Assembly: GCA_024398055.1 (NCBI GenBank)
Contig: CP073749.1
Location: 2,542,594 to 2,606,593, forward strand
DNA length: 64,000 bases
Origin: a bacterium SCSIO 12741
Lineage (GTDB): Bacteria; Bacteroidota; Bacteroidia; Flavobacteriales_G; Salibacteraceae
Direction of reading: 5' to 3'
Shown here piece after piece: positions 60,235-64,000 of this stretch (position 1 is the stretch's first letter; each line of letters opens with the position of its first letter). The notes under the pieces were generated by a model that was given only the letters and a program-made list of their open reading frames with translations, had not been told where the DNA came from and searched no databases. Made by a program: the position numbers and the translations under genes.

Positions 60235-60498
60235 ATGATTTACAATGCGGTATTTCTATTCCTAAATGGAATTGGTGGAGGAGAGGTCTTTATCATCTTT
60301 TTGGTAATCCTTCTGTTGTTTGGTTCGAAGCGGATTCCAGAATTTGCTCGAGGACTTGGAAAAGGGATTAGGCAATTTAAAGATGCTGCCAACGATATTC
60401 AGCGCGATATTCACGATAGCGTAAAAGATGTTCAGGAGGACATTGAAAAGACGAAAAAAGAGATTGAAGAAAATGTTTCTTCACGCAAACCCCAATAA
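60235..60498 (+). CDS. tatA: Twin-arginine translocase subunit TatA/MttA
   Basis: 87 residues. A short N-terminal membrane helix (GGGEVFIIFLVILLLFGS), the hinge and amphipathic helix KRIPEFARGLGKGIRQFKDA, then a charged coiled tail (VQEDIEKTKKEIEENV). TatA forms the pore for folded twin-arginine proteins. tatC is not adjacent. Flanked by terminators on both sides, so a monocistronic unit. Confidence 0.93.
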   Translation: MIYNAVFLFLNGIGGGEVFIIFLVILLLFGSKRIPEFARGLGKGIRQFKDAANDIQRDIHDSVKDVQEDIEKTKKEIEENVSSRKPQ

Positions 60499-60506
60499 AA
60501 AATTTG

Positions 60507-60532
60507 AAAGGCCTGAATGAAGGCCTTTTTTT
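60507..60532 (+). terminator. Intrinsic terminator of tatA
   Basis: AAAGGCCT (60507-60514) and AGGCCTTT (60521-60528) with a six-base loop, followed by a T-run. Confidence 0.85.
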
Positions 60533-60710
60533 ATGGCCAAAATTTACATTTGGCTCCTGGTGACTCAAAAAATAGGGGGTTAGATTCTTGAAAATGTGAT
60601 TTTGGTTAGTTTTTTGAGATGAAAATAGGGGGTTTGAGTAATTTTTTTGCAAAATATACCGACTTGCCCCCAAAAATACCCACCTTTGCCGGAAATCTAA
60701 ACAAAATACT

Positions 60711-62900
60711 ATGGCAACGCTCAGATTTTCGGCCCTTGAACAGGTTTTTAACCGCGAACCCAATTGGCCAACCCCTCCATCTGATTTGATTTCTGATTAC
60801 TTCGGAGAGAATGTCTTCAACGTAGAAAAAATGAAGCAATTCCTTTCAGGTGAGGCTTACACCAGTGTAATCGACTCCATGGAGAAGGGAACTCGAATTG
60901 ATCGCAACATAGCCGATCAGGTGGCCTCAGCAATGAAGGCTTGGGCGTTATCCAAAAAGGTAACTCATTACACGCACTGGTTTCAGCCATTGACCGGGCG
61001 TACTGCTGAAAAGCATGATTCCTTTGCCGTTCCATCTGGTGGTGGCAAGGCCATTGAGAAATTTGGTGGGGGACAATTGGTACAGCAAGAGCCAGACGCC
61101 TCGAGCTTTCCGAACGGGGGAATTCGTAACACCTTTGAAGCACGTGGATATACGGCTTGGGATCCTACATCTCCTGCTTTTATCATTGGGAAGACCCTTT
61201 GTATTCCGACCATTTTTGTTTCCTACACCGGAGAAGCTTTGGATTACAAGGCTCCTTTGATGAAGTCGAGCGTTGCAGTGGAAAAAGCGGCTTTGGCCGT
61301 TATGAAATATTTTGACCGAAACGTTTCTCGCGTAGTTCCTACCTTGGGTTGGGAGCAGGAGTACTTCTTGGTAGATTCCGCTTTGTTTATGGCTCGCCCT
61401 GACTTGGTGATGACCGGAAGAACCTTGTTTGGTCATTCTTCCTCTAAAGGACAGCAATTGGATGACCATTACTTTGGATCCATTCCTGATCGTGCCATGG
61501 CCTTTATGCAGGACTTTGAGACCGAATCATTGTTATTGGGTATTCCGGTTACTACTCGCCACAATGAGGTAGCGCCTAATCAGTTTGAGGTTGCACCCAT
61601 GTTCGAAGAGGTGAATAGCGCTGTAGATCACAACCAGTTGATCATGGATCTTTTGGAAAAAGTAGCCGCTAAGCACAATTTTCACGTGTTGATGCACGAG
61701 AAGCCCTTCCAGGGAATGAACGGCTCAGGAAAGCATAATAACTGGTCCTTGGGTACCGATACCGGAATTAACCTGTTGAGCCCGGGAGCAAACCCAAAGA
61801 CGAATTTGAGGTTTTTGACCTTCTTCGTGAATACCATTGCTGCCGTAAACCGTCATGCGAACCTTTTAAGAGCCATTATCGCTTCTGCTGGTAATGATCA
61901 TCGTTTGGGTGCCAATGAGGCGCCTCCGGCCATTATTTCCACCTTTATCGGATCGCAGCTGTCTGCTATTCTCGATGAAATTGAAGAAAAAGTTGGAAAA
62001 GGAAAGTTGACCCCGGATGAAAAGACGGATTTAAAACTTCGTATCGGGAAAATTCCAGACATCATGTTGGACAATACCGATCGTAACCGAACTTCTCCTT
62101 TTGCATTTACTGGAAATAAATTTGAGTTCCGGGCAGTTGGTTCAGCTTCTAACTGTGCCTCTGCGATGATTGCTTTGAACACGATTATGGCTGAGCAATT
62201 GACCCGATTCAAAAAGGATGTTGATGCCCTCGTTAAAAACGAAGGATTGAAGAAAGATGATGCGATTTTTAACGTATTAAAAACCTATATCGTGGAGTCT
62301 AAAAAGATTCGTTTCGAAGGAGATGGATACAGCCAGGAGTGGGTTGAAGAAGCGGAGAGTAGAGGGCTATCTAATGTAAAAACAACGCCTTACGCATTGG
62401 ATTTCTTAGTTGCTGATGAGGTGAAATCTTTGTTCTCCAACTACAATGTTTTCTCCGAAGTTGAATTGGAAGCTCGTTACGAAATTGCTCAGGAATTCTA
62501 CCGCATGAAGATTCAAATTGAGTCTCGTTGTTTGCAGGATATGGTGCTGAATCAGATTATTCCTTCTGCCCTGGAATACCAAAACAAGCTGGTGCAGAAC
62601 GTTCAGGGAATGAAAGAAATTTTTGGAAATGATTTCAAGCGGGTAGCCTCAAGTCAAATTGAAACCCTCGAAAAGATTTCTGAAAAAGTAAATATTCTCC
62701 AAACCCGAGTAGAAGAAATGCGGTTAGCCCGTAAAGAAGCCAACAAAATCGAAGATGCTGCTGAACAAGCAAAAGCATACTGCGATAATGTGGTGAAGTT
62801 CTTTGAGGAAATCAGGTATAATGTGGATAATCTTGAGATTATCGTTGATAATGAGTTGTGGCCGGTACCCAAATACCGGGAGATGTTGTTTACGAAATAG
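60711..62900 (+). CDS. glnN: Glutamine synthetase type III
   Basis: 729 residues, far longer than GS I, with the GS III pattern: RNTFEARGYTAWDPTSP, GWEQEYFLVD, TTRHNEVAPNQFEVAP, HVLMHEKPFQGMNGSGKHNNWS, and DNTDRNRTSPFAFTGNKFEFRAVGS (landmarks cut short). It makes glutamine from glutamate and ammonia. GS III is the usual form in Bacteroidetes. ATG 60711 gives MATLRFSALEQVFN, typical of the family. Upstream there is no exact TAnnTTTG (CACCTTTG at 60681-60688 is one base off). Confidence 0.96.
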   Translation: MATLRFSALEQVFNREPNWPTPPSDLISDYFGENVFNVEKMKQFLSGEAYTSVIDSMEKGTRIDRNIADQVASAMKAWALSKKVTHYTHWFQPLTGRTAEKHDSFAVPSGGGKAIEKFGGGQLVQQEPDASSFPNGGIRNTFEARGYTAWDPTSPAFIIGKTLCIPTIFVSYTGEALDYKAPLMKSSVAVEKAALAVMKYFDRNVSRVVPTLGWEQEYFLVDSALFMARPDLVMTGRTLFGHSSSKGQQLDDHYFGSIPDRAMAFMQDFETESLLLGIPVTTRHNEVAPNQFEVAPMFEEVNSAVDHNQLIMDLLEKVAAKHNFHVLMHEKPFQGMNGSGKHNNWSLGTDTGINLLSPGANPKTNLRFLTFFVNTIAAVNRHANLLRAIIASAGNDHRLGANEAPPAIISTFIGSQLSAILDEIEEKVGKGKLTPDEKTDLKLRIGKIPDIMLDNTDRNRTSPFAFTGNKFEFRAVGSASNCASAMIALNTIMAEQLTRFKKDVDALVKNEGLKKDDAIFNVLKTYIVESKKIRFEGDGYSQEWVEEAESRGLSNVKTTPYALDFLVADEVKSLFSNYNVFSEVELEARYEIAQEFYRMKIQIESRCLQDMVLNQIIPSALEYQNKLVQNVQGMKEIFGNDFKRVASSQIETLEKISEKVNILQTRVEEMRLARKEANKIEDAAEQAKAYCDNVVKFFEEIRYNVDNLEIIVDNELWPVPKYREMLFTK

Positions 62901-62957
62901 AGAGGGTGAATTTCCTTAATTAATGGGGTGTATATCCTATGAAAATCATATAAAAGT

Positions 62958-62996
62958 ACAGAAACAGGGGCCTGCCGCAGCGCCCCTGTTCTGTTT
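62958..62996 (+). terminator. Intrinsic terminator of glnN
   Basis: ACAGGGGC (62964-62971) pairs with GCCCCTGT (62982-62989), extended by flanking CAGA/TCTG, followed by TTTTT. Confidence 0.85.
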
Positions 62997-63093
62997 TTGA
63001 GCCACTTATGCCTTGTATTTTAACTCTTTGAATTCAATAAAATAATTGTTTAATTTGTCCACCATTCGACTCGGATCGATATTATTGGAATCT

Positions 63094-64000
63094 ATGAAAG
63101 GAACTAAAAGCGCTATTTTATTAACGTTCGTTGCTCTGTTGTTTACTACAGGGTTATTTGCCCAAAGAGACTTTACCAACGAAGCCGATGTAGCCTACCA
63201 AAGCGAATCCTACTACGAGGCGGTAGATCTGTACAAGAAAGCCTACTCCAAGGAAAAAGACAAAGCCGAAAAAATTCGGATCGTATACCGCATTGGGGAT
63301 TGCTACCGAAGAATTGAAAATGCAGAATTGGCCGAGGAGTGGTTGAGCAAGGCTGAAAGAGCCAAGTACACAGAGCAGGAAACCAAGGTTTACCTGTACC
63401 TGGCCGATGTGATGCGAATCCAGGGTAAGTATACCGAGGCCAAAGAAAAATACCAGAAATACATGGAGGTTCAACCCGACGACCCGCGCGGTCAGGAAGG
63501 GGTGAGGAGCTGTGAGCTCGCTGAAAAATGGACCGACAACCCATCCACATTCATTGTAGAAAATGTGTCTCAATTGAACTCCAAGCAGTTCGATTATTCC
63601 CCAGTAATTACTGGCCGGAAAAATGATGACATCATCTTCGTATCATCTCGTCCTGATGCATCGGGTAACGAAATTGACATGCGAAGTGGAGAAGGCTTCA
63701 CCGATATTTTTACGGCTGAAATGGACCGTAAGGGTAAGTGGAGTATTCCTAAAGCCATGCCAGAACCTATCAGTACGGAGTACAATGAAGGTCCTGTTAC
63801 GGTTACCAAAAAGGACAAGGAAATGTACTACACCCACTGTCCAATTAACAAGAACAAATACGCCGGATGTAAAATCTGGAAGGCGACAAAAAGAGGAACC
63901 GAGTGGGCTGAACCCGTACAGGTTGACTTTTTTGCCGATACCATTTCTGTAGGTCACCCTTCTATTTCTAAAGACGATCAGATGTTGTTTTTCAGCGCTG
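63094..64000 (+). CDS. TPR and PD40 propeller protein, partial (PorE/OmpA-family-like)
   Basis: 302 codons are visible from ATG 63094, and the gene runs past the right edge. Signal peptide MKGTKSAILLTFVALLFTTG to about residue 25. A TPR-like helical region lies at about 30-140 (YYEAVDLYKKAYSKEKDK, YLADVMRIQGKYTEAKEKY). The first blades of a PD40-type propeller begin near 150 (QFDYSPVITGRKNDDIIFVSS, GPVTVTKKDKEMYYTH, GHPSISKDDQMLFF). This TPR - propeller order followed by CRD and OmpA domains is that of PorE-type T9SS envelope proteins, but the later domains are not visible. Many OmpA-family proteins in Bacteroidetes share the layout. Confidence 0.8.
   Translation, partial: MKGTKSAILLTFVALLFTTGLFAQRDFTNEADVAYQSESYYEAVDLYKKAYSKEKDKAEKIRIVYRIGDCYRRIENAELAEEWLSKAERAKYTEQETKVYLYLADVMRIQGKYTEAKEKYQKYMEVQPDDPRGQEGVRSCELAEKWTDNPSTFIVENVSQLNSKQFDYSPVITGRKNDDIIFVSSRPDASGNEIDMRSGEGFTDIFTAEMDRKGKWSIPKAMPEPISTEYNEGPVTVTKKDKEMYYTHCPINKNKYAGCKIWKATKRGTEWAEPVQVDFFADTISVGHPSISKDDQMLFFSA

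Overview
The window is a chromosomal segment of a Bacteroidota bacterium, most likely a marine member of the order Flavobacteriales close to the Cryomorphaceae/Schleiferiaceae grade. The evidence is several proteins with type IX secretion (T9SS) sorting domains, a TonB-dependent receptor with an N-terminal carboxypeptidase-regulatory-like domain, a fused SecDF, type III glutamine synthetase, a bacterial GGGP synthase, a Porin_10-type porin, and repeated copies of the Bacteroidetes promoter element TAnnTTTG in front of genes. The genus is not decidable from sequence reading alone. I see no plasmid, phage, transposase or CRISPR signature.

Layout. 1-6169 (minus): a SusC-like TonB receptor followed by a large secreted protein that runs off the left edge. 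6364-12644: small exported proteins, ahcY, an operon of phosphopantetheinyl transferase, archaeal-type GGGP synthase and a TenI/ThiE-like protein, then a porin. 12946-18746 (minus): a complete rRNA operon, 16S - tRNA-Ile - tRNA-Ala - 23S - 5S, driven by three tandem promoters. 18849-21459: an outer-membrane barrel, a DUF3667 protein and an HTH regulator. 21928-27153 (plus): five translationally coupled genes that look like an unusual Ole-type (olefin/beta-lactone-like) lipid pathway, comprising an OleD-like reductase, an MBL-fold hydrolase, an F390-synthetase-like adenylate-forming enzyme, an OleA/FabH-like condensing enzyme and a sterol-desaturase-family di-iron enzyme. I regard this as the most interesting system in the window. 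27150-42429: purL, a polytopic membrane protein, feoAB, a degenerate amidohydrolase lipoprotein, an acyl-CoA ligase, an M1 peptidase, lpxH and gap. 42549-49016 (minus): two tandem paralogous T9SS-secreted BNR/sortilin-like propeller proteins. 49140-64000: lipA, barrel and DUF4249 proteins, panB, an RluA-type pseudouridine synthase, an ECF sigma factor with a membrane-anchored partner carrying a gliding-motility-type C-terminus, mdh, secDF, tatA, type III glutamine synthetase, and the start of a TPR/PD40 (PorE-like) protein.

Four coding regions are each interrupted by one missing base in a G/C homopolymer (2030-2034, 38702-38705, 43879-43881, 54779-54781). In each case restoring a single base joins the two halves into a sensible family protein. 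The shared signature points to sequencing or assembly error more than to four true pseudogenes. I annotate these as single frameshifted genes.

Many genes start with TTG or GTG, same-strand genes often overlap by a few bases, and five convergent pairs have overlapping or nearly touching 3' ends, so the genome is compact. Two genes (6711, 60235) have the start codon 4 nt after a TAnnTTTG element, which implies leaderless transcripts.
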